A DNA stretch of 64,000 bases from Acidobacteriota bacterium (GTDB lineage: Bacteria > Acidobacteriota > Terriglobia > UBA7540). This document shows, one piece after another, positions 53,004 through 61,943 of this stretch (within the stretch, counting starts at the first letter, position 1; each line of letters opens with the position of its first letter). Made by a program: the position numbers and the translations under genes. Under the pieces are notes generated by a model. It was not told where the DNA came from, did not search any database, and saw only the letters and a list, made by a program, of their open reading frames with translations. The stretch covers positions 32,274-96,273 of the forward strand of contig JAMCXS010000028.1 of assembly GCA_023474345.1 (NCBI GenBank). The letters are read 5' to 3'.

Positions 53004-53942
53004 ATGAACCTGATTTTTTGCGGCACACCTCGATTCGCGGTTCCCACGCTTGAAAAGCTGATTGCAGAACGATTTGTCCTTCAACTGGTGGTGACAAATC
53101 CGGATGAGCCGCGCGGGCGCGGTCACAAAGTGCAGCCCTCGCCCGTCAAGCAAGTGGCTCTGAACCACGGCATCCAAATCTACCAGCCGGCCAAACTGAA
53201 AGGCCCTGAAGTTCAAGCTTTCCTCTCGCAATATCATCCTGACGCCATTGTCGTGGTTGCCTACGGGCACATCATTCCACAATGGATGATCGACCTTCCC
53301 CGGCTGGGATGCATCAACCTGCACGCCTCGATTTTGCCGAAGTATCGCGGAGCCGCGCCGATTGCCTGGGCGCTGATTCGTGGCGAGAAGGAAACCGGGG
53401 TCACCACGATGAAGATTGATGCCGGGATGGACACCGGCAATATGCTCCTTGTCAGGACCGAACCGATCCGCGACGGCGACACCACGGAAACTCTCAGCGA
53501 ACGCCTGAGCACGATGGGCGCCGACCTCATGATTGAAACTTTGCGCAAACTCGAGCGGGGAGAAATCGTTCCGCAGCCGCAGGACTCGAGCCTGGCGACT
53601 TTGGCTCCCATGCTCAAAAAGGGCGATGGGCGCATTGACTGGGCGCGGCCAGCGGCCGAACTTGCGCGGCGCGTGCGAGGGCTCGCTCCCTGGCCGGGCG
53701 CATACACTGCGTTTCGCGGCAAGAATCTCCACATTTGGCGCGCGGAAACTCTGCCGGCGCCGGCCGGCGCCGAGCTTCTTCCTGGCACCGTCCTCACCGA
53801 GGGCGGCAGGTTTGGCGTGGCTGCGGGCGAAGGTACGCTGCTGGTGATCGAAGAGGTCCAGCTCGAAGGCCGCAAGCGCCTTTCGGCGCGCGAGTTTTTG
53901 AATGGCGCGCGCGTCCGGACCGGGGAAATCCTTGGCTCCTGA
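53004..53942 (+). CDS. fmt: methionyl-tRNA formyltransferase
   Basis: MNLIFCGTPRFAVPTLEKL; LGCINLHASILPKYRGAAPIAWALIRGEKETGVTTM. Confidence 0.97.
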   Translation: MNLIFCGTPRFAVPTLEKLIAERFVLQLVVTNPDEPRGRGHKVQPSPVKQVALNHGIQIYQPAKLKGPEVQAFLSQYHPDAIVVVAYGHIIPQWMIDLPRLGCINLHASILPKYRGAAPIAWALIRGEKETGVTTMKIDAGMDTGNMLLVRTEPIRDGDTTETLSERLSTMGADLMIETLRKLERGEIVPQPQDSSLATLAPMLKKGDGRIDWARPAAELARRVRGLAPWPGAYTAFRGKNLHIWRAETLPAPAGAELLPGTVLTEGGRFGVAAGEGTLLVIEEVQLEGRKRLSAREFLNGARVRTGEILGS

Positions 53943-55305
53943 GGTGAAACCCGTGGCGCAGGTCTCGCCCGCGCGCAAGGTCGCCTTTGAAATCCTTGTT
54001 CAAGTTGAAGCCGGGCATGCCTTCGCGGCAAACCTGCTGGAAGGAGGGAAGGCCTCGGCACTCGGCGAAGCTGATCGAGGACTCGCCACGGAAATCGTGA
54101 TGGGCGTCCTGAGGTGGCGTGGCGAAATCGACTATCGCCTGGAGCAGCTTTCAGGAAAACCCATCGGTTCCTTTGATCGCGAGGTCGCCACTGCCTTGCG
54201 CATGGGCGTTTATCAGATTGCCTTCCTCGAAAAAATCCCCAAATCTGCCGCAGTGAATGAATCGGTGAAATTGACGAAGCTGGCTCGAAAGCGCTCGGCG
54301 GCCGGCTTGGTCAACGCCGTGCTGCGCAAATGCGAGCCCGCTCGGATTCAGGCTGCGCCGGCCAATGCCGAGGGTCTGAGCGCAACGGCATTGGAAAGCT
54401 TCCGGCGCACAGTTCCCTCCTGGCTGCTGAACCGTTGGGAAAAGACCTACGGGCGCGATGCCGCCGCTCAATTGGCTTGCGTCAGCACACAGATTCCTTC
54501 CACCACGCTCCGAATCACTTCTTTGAGCCGGGATCTTGCCCTGATTCCAAAGAAGCTCGATGAGAAGGGCGTCAAGGTCCGTCAAGGCCGCTACGCACCC
54601 GCGGCGCTGATTGTCGAGCAAGGCAAGGGCATGAGCTCCGAGGCCGCCTGGAAGATGGGCATGGTGATTCAGGACGAAGCTTCGCAATTAGTAGCTAGTC
54701 TACTTGCCGTCCGGCCCGGGCTGAGGGTGCTGGACCTCGCCGCCGCGCCGGGGCTGAAAACCAGCCTGCTGGCCGATGCCCTGGGGAAAGGCTTGCTGGT
54801 AGCCTGCGACATCAGCAGCGTCCGCCTGCGCACCATGAGGAAGCTTCTGCCCCGGATGACGGCGAATCCGAGGGCCACCCGGATGGTCCAACTCGACGCA
54901 TCGCAAGACCTCCCTTTCCGGCAGAAGTTTGACCGGATCCTGGTGGATGCTCCGTGCTCGGGCACTGGGACGCTCGGGCGAAACCCGGAAATTAAATGGC
55001 GCCTCACGCCCGAAGATATTGAAAGGCTTTCCACCCTGCAAGTCCGTATTCTTCGCAACGCCCTCGGCCTGCTCGCCACCGGAGGCCGGTTGGTCTATGC
55101 CACATGCTCGTTGGAACCCGAGGAAAACGCGAGCGTGGTAGAAACTGTCTTACCGGGAATGCCGGGCTGCCGCCTGCTCACCCGCAGGGAGCTTTCCGAG
55201 GAATTTCCGAAACTCCGTGCCTTGTTTGAAGCGCAGGGCTATTTCCACACGCGCCCGGACCGGGACGATATGGATGGCTTCTTTGCCGCCGTGATCGTTC
55301 GATGA
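53902..55305 (+). CDS. rsmB: 16S rRNA (cytosine967-C5)-methyltransferase RsmB
   Basis: NusB-like N domain + Nol1/Nop2/Sun: LDLAAAPGLKTSLLAD; DAPCSGTGTLGRNPEIKW; YATCSLEPEEN; GTG start at 53944 is likelier. Confidence 0.93.
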   Translation: MARASGPGKSLAPEVKPVAQVSPARKVAFEILVQVEAGHAFAANLLEGGKASALGEADRGLATEIVMGVLRWRGEIDYRLEQLSGKPIGSFDREVATALRMGVYQIAFLEKIPKSAAVNESVKLTKLARKRSAAGLVNAVLRKCEPARIQAAPANAEGLSATALESFRRTVPSWLLNRWEKTYGRDAAAQLACVSTQIPSTTLRITSLSRDLALIPKKLDEKGVKVRQGRYAPAALIVEQGKGMSSEAAWKMGMVIQDEASQLVASLLAVRPGLRVLDLAAAPGLKTSLLADALGKGLLVACDISSVRLRTMRKLLPRMTANPRATRMVQLDASQDLPFRQKFDRILVDAPCSGTGTLGRNPEIKWRLTPEDIERLSTLQVRILRNALGLLATGGRLVYATCSLEPEENASVVETVLPGMPGCRLLTRRELSEEFPKLRALFEAQGYFHTRPDRDDMDGFFAAVIVR

Positions 55306-55383
55306 GCGAGTTGCCGCGGCATTTTCCGTGTCTGCTAACATAGCCGAAGGGGGCAAGTTTAAGATGAGGATAAGGAGGACTCG

Positions 55384-55935
55384 ATGGATCTTAAAGGCAA
55401 AAGGATTGCCGTGCTGGTTGCGGATCAGTATCAGGAGTTGGAGGTCTGGTATCCGCTGCTGCGATTCCGGGAGGACGGGGCTGAAACCGTGGCTGTAGGG
55501 TTCGAGGCAGGGAAGACCTACCACAGCAAGAAGGGTTATCCGGTCGAAGCGGATAAGTCGATTGCCGACGTCCGCGCGGAAGATTTCGATGCCGTCGTGA
55601 TCCCGGGAGGCTGGGCGCCCGACTTCCTGCGCCAGGACGAGCGGATGGTGAACTTTGTCCGGGATATGAACGCCGCGGGAAAGGTGATTGGGGCGATTTG
55701 CCACGCCGGCTGGATGCTCTCCTCCGCCGATATCGTTCGGGGGCGAAAAGCCACTTGCTTTAAGGCCATAAAAGATGACATCATGCACGCGGGCGCGAAG
55801 TACGTGGATGAGGAAGTGGCCGTCGACGGCAACCTGATCACTTCGCGCAAGCCCACCGATCTTCCGGCGTTTTGCCGCGAGATAGCCCAGGCGCTGGGTA
55901 CTCAGGCTGCAGCCCGGCGCGCTGCACGGTCCTGA
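55384..55935 (+). CDS. type 1 glutamine amidotransferase / DJ-1-PfpI family
   Basis: KRIAVLVADQYQELEVWYPLLR; AVVIPGGWAPDFLRQDERMVNFVRDMNAAGKVIGAICHAGWML. Confidence 0.93.
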   Translation: MDLKGKRIAVLVADQYQELEVWYPLLRFREDGAETVAVGFEAGKTYHSKKGYPVEADKSIADVRAEDFDAVVIPGGWAPDFLRQDERMVNFVRDMNAAGKVIGAICHAGWMLSSADIVRGRKATCFKAIKDDIMHAGAKYVDEEVAVDGNLITSRKPTDLPAFCREIAQALGTQAAARRAARS

Positions 55936-56022
55936 AGTCCGGGCTCCGGCTGGCGTCACCGCGATGGGCTGAACGGCATTGCACCTGTACGAGCACCTGA
56001 TTCTACAAAGAGGAGTGTCGAC

Positions 56023-56790
56023 ATGCGCAGAGCGGGAATTGTTGTCTTTTTGACGACTATGGTTCTTGGAGTTTTTCTGGGTCCTTGCCAGCAAGGTTTC
56101 GCCAGACAGCGTAAAGGGAGGCTGCTTTACATGACCCTTTCCGCCGGCTTCAAGCACGCCAGCGTGGCGCCTTCGGAGGCCATCGTTAAGGAGATTGGCG
56201 AACGTTCCGGCCTTTTTGACACGACGGTTACGCAGGACGTCGGGGCTTTTACGGCGGAAAATCTGAAGAAATACGACGTGGTGATGTTCTATACTTCGGG
56301 CGAGCTGCCGTTCACCGAAGCGGAGAAAACCGCGTTCATTGACTTTGTCAAGTCGGGCCACGGGTTTGTCGGCGTCCACAGCGCCACGGACACCCTCTAT
56401 ATGTGGCGGGATTACCTGGAACTGATCGGCGGGTACTTTAACGACCACCCCTGGAGCCAGCAGGTGACGGTGGATGTGGTGGACCCGTCGGATCCCATCG
56501 TCAGCTTCCTGGGCAAATCGTTCCAGGTCGACGACGAGATCTATCAGATTGCGGACTTTCAGTACAGGACCTCGCATGTGCTGCTGCGGCTGGACCCTAA
56601 CTCCGTAAATCTCCACAAGCCCGGCGTCCACTATCGCTTCTACGGCTGGCCGCTCGCTTGGACCCGGCGCGACGGCAAGGGCCGCGTGTTTTATACCGCG
56701 CTCGGCCACCACAGGGCCATCTGGGAGACCCAGTGGTACCAGCAACTGCTGCTCAACGGCATCAAGTACGCCATGGGCAGGATGAAGTAG
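56023..56790 (+). CDS. ThuA domain-containing secreted protein
   Basis: signal peptide; LYMTLSAGFKHASVAPSEAI; YTSGELPFTEAEKTAFIDFVKSGHGFVGVHSATDT; HPWSQQVTVDVVDPSDPIV. Confidence 0.92.
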   Translation: MRRAGIVVFLTTMVLGVFLGPCQQGFARQRKGRLLYMTLSAGFKHASVAPSEAIVKEIGERSGLFDTTVTQDVGAFTAENLKKYDVVMFYTSGELPFTEAEKTAFIDFVKSGHGFVGVHSATDTLYMWRDYLELIGGYFNDHPWSQQVTVDVVDPSDPIVSFLGKSFQVDDEIYQIADFQYRTSHVLLRLDPNSVNLHKPGVHYRFYGWPLAWTRRDGKGRVFYTALGHHRAIWETQWYQQLLLNGIKYAMGRMK

Positions 56791-56911
56791 CAGGCGTACC
56801 GGGTTAAAGGGTTCCTCCACGTTACCCACTCCCTTGCTGAACCGGCTGGGCCGGGGGCTACCCTCCGAAGGCGGAATTTGCGATTTTCTCGCGGCCTTTG
56901 AGCCTTTTTTC

Positions 56912-56940
56912 TTGACAAAGTTCGGGGCTGTTTGTATGAA
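56912..56940 (+). promoter_or_regulatory. sigma70-type promoter upstream of the M-box
   Basis: TTGACA (56912-56917) - 17 nt - TATGAA (56935-56940). Confidence 0.75.
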
Positions 56941-56994
56941 AATAATTGTGAACCTTTGTTGATGGCGGGAGGCGAGCGGGCGAAACAAAAGCAT

Positions 56995-57170
56995 GAATGG
57001 GCCTCGTTAGGCGAGGTTACCACGCAAACACAAGCCACTGCCCGGAAACCCGGAGACGGGCCAACGGGTAAAGCAGGCATGGCCGGCTTAAGGCTTTGCC
57101 TAAGGTGGCTATCCTCAAGGGTACGGGGAGCGTACGTTGTGTGGAGCTGAAGCTCAGACCAGGAGGTAGT
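56995..57170 (+). ncRNA. M-box (ykoK leader) Mg2+ riboswitch
   Basis: gggCCTCGTTAGGCGAGGTtacc; CTGCCCGgaaacCCGGAGACGGGCCAACGGGT; GTGGAGCTGAAGCTCAGACC; resembles the ykoK/M-box core as I recall it; located upstream of Mg2+ transport genes. Confidence 0.8.
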
Positions 57171-57203
57171 CCGGCCGCGGGTTCGGCCGGAAGTGATTTT
57201 TCT

Positions 57204-57243
57204 GCCCCGTGGGAGCGACGGCTCACACGGGGCTTTTGATTTT
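57204..57243 (+). terminator. intrinsic terminator of the riboswitch expression platform
   Basis: GCCCCGTGGGAGC-GACG-GCTCACACGGGGC followed by TTTTGATTTT. Confidence 0.85.
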
Positions 57244-57315
57244 CCGGGCGGTTTCAAGCTCAGGCGCCGTTCCGGCATCCGGAGCGCGGGCGCCGCTCTC
57301 CGGGGGGAGGGAAAA

Positions 57316-58560
57316 ATGATTTACTTTACCGAAATACAGAATCTCCCCGCTTATGACGTGAGGGGTGCGTACCTGGGCCGCATCATCGACCTGGGGATTG
57401 ATCCCAGCCAGAACGCGCTTCGCGTCGCGGCTTATCTGGTGCAAACACGGGATAAAAATCTTGTCTACATCACCCGAGATCAGTTGCAATCGATTTCCGT
57501 CCGCGCCGCCCAGACCTCGGTTACCCGCAGCGAAGTCTACAGCAACAAGCCTTCCGGGGAGTTGCTGCTGGTCAAGAAAGATGTTCTGGATCAGCAGGTG
57601 ATCGACGTGAACCATCGCAAGGTAGTGCGCGTCAACGACGTCGATTTGGACATCCACCCGATCAATGGCCACACGGAGTTGCGCGTGCTGGCGGTGAATG
57701 TGGGGCTGGCGGCCGCTGTGCGGCGTTTGCTGCAGGGGCTCACGGCCAAGCACACCAGCCGCAAGATCTGCGCCTTCATTCCCTCCAGGGCTATTCGCTG
57801 GGAATTTATCAACCTGATTGAACCCGACGCGTCTCGCCGGCTGAAGCTGCGCATCTCCTACGAGCGCCTGGCGCGCCTGCATCCTGCCGACATTGCCGAC
57901 ATTCTGGAAGACCTGAGCCGCGACGAGCAACGCTCCGTGATTGAAACGCTGGACCGCGAGACGGCCGCGCAGGCAATCTCTGAAATTCCCATCTCCCTGC
58001 AGGCGACGTTGCTCGAGAGCATCCCTCCCGAGAAAGCTTCTGACATTATTGACGAAATGGCGCCGGATGAGGCGGCGGACGTGCTGCAGGAGCTTCCGCG
58101 GGAAACCTCGGCCCAGTTGCTGGCCGGCATGGAAAAAGAAGGGGCGGAGGAAATCAAGGATCTTCTCGGGTTTGAGGAAGACACAGCCGGCGCTTTGATG
58201 ACGACGCATTACGTGGCATTGGGTGAAGACGCAACGGTGGAGAACGTGATTGAAGCGATGAAGCAGTTCGAGGGGACGGTGGAATCGGTCCACGCCGTCT
58301 ATCTTGTCAGCGGCGAAGAGGTCCTGACGGGCGCGGTGCCGATTGCGCGCATTCTGCTGGCCCCGGCCAGCACGCCTCTGCGGGAGCTTTCCCGCGAGGA
58401 GGTCATCAGCATTACCACTGATGCGGACGCAAAGTCGGTGGTGGATCTGTTCAGAAAATATAACCTTCTGGCGCTCCCGGTTGTGGACGACAAGCGGCAC
58501 TTGGTGGGCGTGGTGACGGCGGATGACGTTCTCGATCTTGTCGTAAACCGCCGTCGGTAG
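57316..58560 (+). CDS. PRC-barrel + MgtE intracellular N domain + CBS-pair protein without transmembrane domain
   Basis: MIYFTEIQNLPAYDVRGAYLGRIIDLGID (PRC-barrel-like); RLARLHPADIADILEDLSRDEQRSVIETLDRETAAQAISEI..ASDIIDEMAPDEAADVLQELP (MgtE-N); LVGVVTADDVLDLV (CBS). Confidence 0.9.
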   Translation: MIYFTEIQNLPAYDVRGAYLGRIIDLGIDPSQNALRVAAYLVQTRDKNLVYITRDQLQSISVRAAQTSVTRSEVYSNKPSGELLLVKKDVLDQQVIDVNHRKVVRVNDVDLDIHPINGHTELRVLAVNVGLAAAVRRLLQGLTAKHTSRKICAFIPSRAIRWEFINLIEPDASRRLKLRISYERLARLHPADIADILEDLSRDEQRSVIETLDRETAAQAISEIPISLQATLLESIPPEKASDIIDEMAPDEAADVLQELPRETSAQLLAGMEKEGAEEIKDLLGFEEDTAGALMTTHYVALGEDATVENVIEAMKQFEGTVESVHAVYLVSGEEVLTGAVPIARILLAPASTPLRELSREEVISITTDADAKSVVDLFRKYNLLALPVVDDKRHLVGVVTADDVLDLVVNRRR

Positions 58561-58759
58561 GGCAGCGGGCCGGTTTGATCGCCCGCGGAAGCCCCGGGCG
58601 GATGGTACGGCTTGTGGCATTATTGTATCCGCCCTGCCTCGACTAGATTTCCGTGCCGCGCCAAGGGAGCCGTTGGGCCGGTCGAGGGAACGGGAAGCCG
58701 GCCCCCACCGGCAGCGCGCGTATCAGTCCGCGATAATCTGACGCAAGGCCAAGCAAACG

Positions 58760-60010
58760 ATGAAGCGCGAACGTATAAGAGACTTTCGCCGGAAGTTGTT
58801 GATCTTCCTGGCCGTGGTGGGCCCGGGGATCATCACCGCCAACGTGGACAACGACGCGGGAGGCATTTACACCTACTCGGTGGCCGGTGCCCGCTTCGGC
58901 TACTCCCTGGTCTGGACGCTGATTCCCATCACTGTCGCGCTGATCGTTGTGCAGGAGATTGTGGCGCGGATGGGCGTGGTGACAGGCAAAGGCTTGGCGG
59001 ACCTGATTCGGGAGGAGTACGGTTTCCGCACCACTTTCATCCTGATGGCTTGCCTGCTGGCGGCGGACTTGGGCAATACCATCTCCGAGTTTGCGGGCCT
59101 GGCGTCGGGGATGTCGGTTTTCGGCATCAGCCGCTATATCATCGTGCCGCTTGGCGCGATTCTCGTCTGGGCGCTGGTGGTTAAAGGCACCTATCGCTTT
59201 GTCGAAAAGGTCTTTCTGGTGGCCTGTGTTTTTTACATCGCTTATCCGATCTCCTGCTTTCTCGCCCATCCGGCGTGGAAGGAAGCGGTGGTCAGCACCG
59301 TCCGCCCTTCCCTCGAGTCCGGCCACAGCTATCTCTACATGATCATTGGCCTAGTGGGAACGACGATTGCGCCCTGGATGCAGTTTTATTTACAGTCGGC
59401 GGTGGTGGAAAAAGGCATCAAGGTGAAGGACTGGCTCTACTCGCGCTGGGACGTGATTGTGGGCTGCATCGGCACGGACGTGGTTGCGTTCTTTATCATC
59501 GTGGCCTGCGCGGCCACCCTCTATGCGAGCGGCCACCGGGAGATTCGTGACGCGGGCGACGCCGCGCTGGCTTTGCGCCCGCTGGCGGGAAGCGCGGCGA
59601 GCGCGCTGTTCGCCTTCGGCCTGGCCAACGCTTCTTTGTTTTCCGCCTGCATCCTGCCGCTGGCCACGGCCTATTACGTCTGCGAAGGTCTTGGACTCGA
59701 ATCGGGCATCAACAAGCGCGTAGAAGAGGCTCCGGCATTCTATTGGCTCTACACAAGCCTGATTGTCTTGGGAGCCCTCGCCGTGGTCGTGCTCACCGAG
59801 CGCATGCAGGTCCCTATCATTCTTCTCTCCCAGGTGATCAACGGCATCATGCTGCCCTTTGTGCTCATCTTCATGCTGCGCCTCTCGAACCGCGAAGACT
59901 TGATGGGCCAGTACAAGAATACGCGGGTCTTCAATGCCATCGCCTGGGTCACCTGTGCGGTCATGATCATTCTGACGCTGCTGCTCGTGGGGGCGTCTTT
60001 TTTCCCCTAA
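58760..60010 (+). CDS. NRAMP-family divalent metal transporter, NRMT-like (Mg2+ candidate)
   Basis: polytopic; TM1 AVVGPGIITANVDNDAGGIYTYS in place of DPGN; TM6 VGTTIAPWMQFYLQSAVVEKG in place of MPH. Confidence 0.9.
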   Translation: MKRERIRDFRRKLLIFLAVVGPGIITANVDNDAGGIYTYSVAGARFGYSLVWTLIPITVALIVVQEIVARMGVVTGKGLADLIREEYGFRTTFILMACLLAADLGNTISEFAGLASGMSVFGISRYIIVPLGAILVWALVVKGTYRFVEKVFLVACVFYIAYPISCFLAHPAWKEAVVSTVRPSLESGHSYLYMIIGLVGTTIAPWMQFYLQSAVVEKGIKVKDWLYSRWDVIVGCIGTDVVAFFIIVACAATLYASGHREIRDAGDAALALRPLAGSAASALFAFGLANASLFSACILPLATAYYVCEGLGLESGINKRVEEAPAFYWLYTSLIVLGALAVVVLTERMQVPIILLSQVINGIMLPFVLIFMLRLSNREDLMGQYKNTRVFNAIAWVTCAVMIILTLLLVGASFFP

Positions 60011-60036
60011 TGCTTCCGCCTGAAGGGCAGGCCCTT

Positions 60037-60210
60037 TGTAGCGGCGGTGTCCTCACCGCCGTGCTGTAGCGTCGAGCTATACTCGACGATGGATTTTCGG
60101 CGATCATAGATCGCCGCTACAGCCGTGGGCCTTTTCCTTGAGTTGTAGCGTCGAGCTATGATCGACGTCCTTCTCGCCTCGCTGTCCGGCGATCACAGAT
60201 CGCCGCTACA
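60037..60210. repeat. cluster of five REP-like palindromes
   Basis: TGTAGCGGCGGTGTCCTCACCGCCG (60037), TGTAGCGTCGAGCTATACTCGACGA (60065), GGCGATCATAGATCGCCGCTACA (60099), TGTAGCGTCGAGCTATGATCGACGT (60144), GGCGATCACAGATCGCCGCTACA (60188). Confidence 0.85.
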
Positions 60211-60313
60211 GGGGATTTAATGATACATTCCGGCTCTGCGCAGAGTTAAACTCTTAAGTAACCGAGTCCGATATTCAGACGCTTGCAGACGCATAAGGGA
60301 TAAGGAGGGCAAC

Positions 60314-60970
60314 ATGCAGCGCCGTACATTTTGGCTGGTTATGGTGGGAATCGTTCTTGTTTTATTCCCCTGGCCGGGTCTCGCGCGGCCGCAGCAGGGC
60401 TGGGGAAACCATCCGCAAGGTATGCGGGGCAGGTCTCCCGGAGAGCGCGCGTTCGGGACCATTACTTCTGTCGGGGCTAATCAATTCCAGATCAAGAAGC
60501 CGGACGGGAGCCTGTTAACCGTCCTCGTAAGCGGCAACACTCGCTATTGGGCGAGTCGCCAGGAGATCCAGTTCAAAGATTTGAAGCCCGGCGACCACGT
60601 TTTCGTCATGGGCCAAACCGGCGACAACAAGCAATTCGATGCCAGAACGGTTCGCCGGATGACGGAAGAGGAGGTGGCGCGCTTCCGCAACATGGGCGAC
60701 CGGGCCTTCGGCCAGATCGTCTCGATTGAAAATAATCAGTTGAAGATCAAGAACCCTTACCGCGGCGAACAGACCATCATCGTGAATGACCAGACCCAGT
60801 TCATGAAAGAGGGCCAGGCCATCACCCTGAAGGATCTGAAGGTGGGTGATCGGATCTTCGCGATGGGCAAGGAGGAAAACGGCAAGCTCGTCGCCGACCG
60901 CGTCATTACCGGGCAATTTCGTCGCCGGGGTGGAGGCATGCGCCAGGGCCCGCCGCCGCCGCAACAATAG
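60314..60970 (+). CDS. DUF5666-like secreted protein with two internal repeats
   Basis: signal peptide; ERAFGTITSVGANQFQIKKPDG...DLKPGDHVFVMGQ and DRAFGQIVSIENNQLKIKNPYRG...DLKVGDRIFAMGK. Confidence 0.75.
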   Translation: MQRRTFWLVMVGIVLVLFPWPGLARPQQGWGNHPQGMRGRSPGERAFGTITSVGANQFQIKKPDGSLLTVLVSGNTRYWASRQEIQFKDLKPGDHVFVMGQTGDNKQFDARTVRRMTEEEVARFRNMGDRAFGQIVSIENNQLKIKNPYRGEQTIIVNDQTQFMKEGQAITLKDLKVGDRIFAMGKEENGKLVADRVITGQFRRRGGGMRQGPPPPQQ

Positions 60971-60983
60971 CGCCCTCGATGGC

Positions 60984-61943
60984 TTAACTGTTGCTTGTTG
61001 GCCCTGGTTGCGCCAGTGTAAACAGCGGCGTGCCGAGGCTGAATCGGCTGGCCTGTTCAGGGTCTGTCCATTTCCGGAAGACGACGCGGCCTCCCGCCTG
61101 GCGGACCATACCAGCCACGTTATGAACAAACCCCTGGTCCGCCGGGCGCGCATAGGAGGCGACCAGATTGATGTTGTCGATTCCTGGGTTGGCCAGGCTG
61201 ATTACGCCTAATAATCGTCGAGTATGCGCCAGCATGGTTTGGATGGCTCGCGCGGCGGCGTCCTCGTCAAGGTACATGAGCACGCCACAACACAAAACCA
61301 CGTCATACTTCAGGTCACCCATCGCGGCATCCAGGGCGCTGACGTCACCGGCGCTAAGCTCGATTTTTGATCCCAACTGCCGCAGATAGGCGTTGCCGGT
61401 TTTGATCGCGTACTGATCCACGTCAATGCCCCGCAGGCAGGTGGCGGCGGGAAATTTTTCGGTTTCGAGAAAGCGCAGCGCGTAGCCAAGCGAACAGCCA
61501 ACGTCGAAAACGGACTTCACATCTTTCTCCGGCGCCACGCCAATCTGCCGGAGGTGCGCGCAAAGATGGTCGAAGAACTCGGCGCGCGACGGTCGAAGCT
61601 TCTCAGCGCCAAAGCGGTGAGCGATCTCATAGGTTTTCGCGTAGGGTAGTCCGCCCACATGATGTTCCCACATGAAACGGTGGAAATCCATGGGAGCATT
61701 TTTCCCAAGATCGTTCAGGAGTTCTCGCGAAAGGAAAGATTGGCTGATGAAATTGCGCCGGCCAAGCCAAGCCACCACGCGCTTCCGTGCCGCCAACGGA
61801 AGCGTGCGCAGCAGAGGCTTGACGATCAGAAACCTTACGGAACTCTCAACTGCGGACCGGACCCCTCTTTTCACACTGCCCACAAAACTTGAATTGCCCC
61901 TCCCCGATTGCCCAGCCTGCCCCTGTCTCCACCATTCTGACAC
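60984..61943 (-). CDS. class I SAM-dependent methyltransferase
   Basis: VKSVFDVGCSLGYALRFLETEKFPAATCLRGIDVDQYAIKTG; YDVVLCCGVLMYLDEDAAARAIQTMLAHTRRLLGVISLA. Confidence 0.82.
   Translation of the reverse strand: MSEWWRQGQAGQSGRGNSSFVGSVKRGVRSAVESSVRFLIVKPLLRTLPLAARKRVVAWLGRRNFISQSFLSRELLNDLGKNAPMDFHRFMWEHHVGGLPYAKTYEIAHRFGAEKLRPSRAEFFDHLCAHLRQIGVAPEKDVKSVFDVGCSLGYALRFLETEKFPAATCLRGIDVDQYAIKTGNAYLRQLGSKIELSAGDVSALDAAMGDLKYDVVLCCGVLMYLDEDAAARAIQTMLAHTRRLLGVISLANPGIDNINLVASYARPADQGFVHNVAGMVRQAGGRVVFRKWTDPEQASRFSLGTPLFTLAQPGPTSNS

Noticed and set aside
55150-56994. 614-aa ORF on - strand
   Set aside because: Antisense to PfpI and ThuA genes and the intergenic region; no recognisable domain.
57223-58620. 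465-aa ORF on - strand
   Set aside because: Antisense to the MgtE-N/CBS gene, which has clear domain matches.
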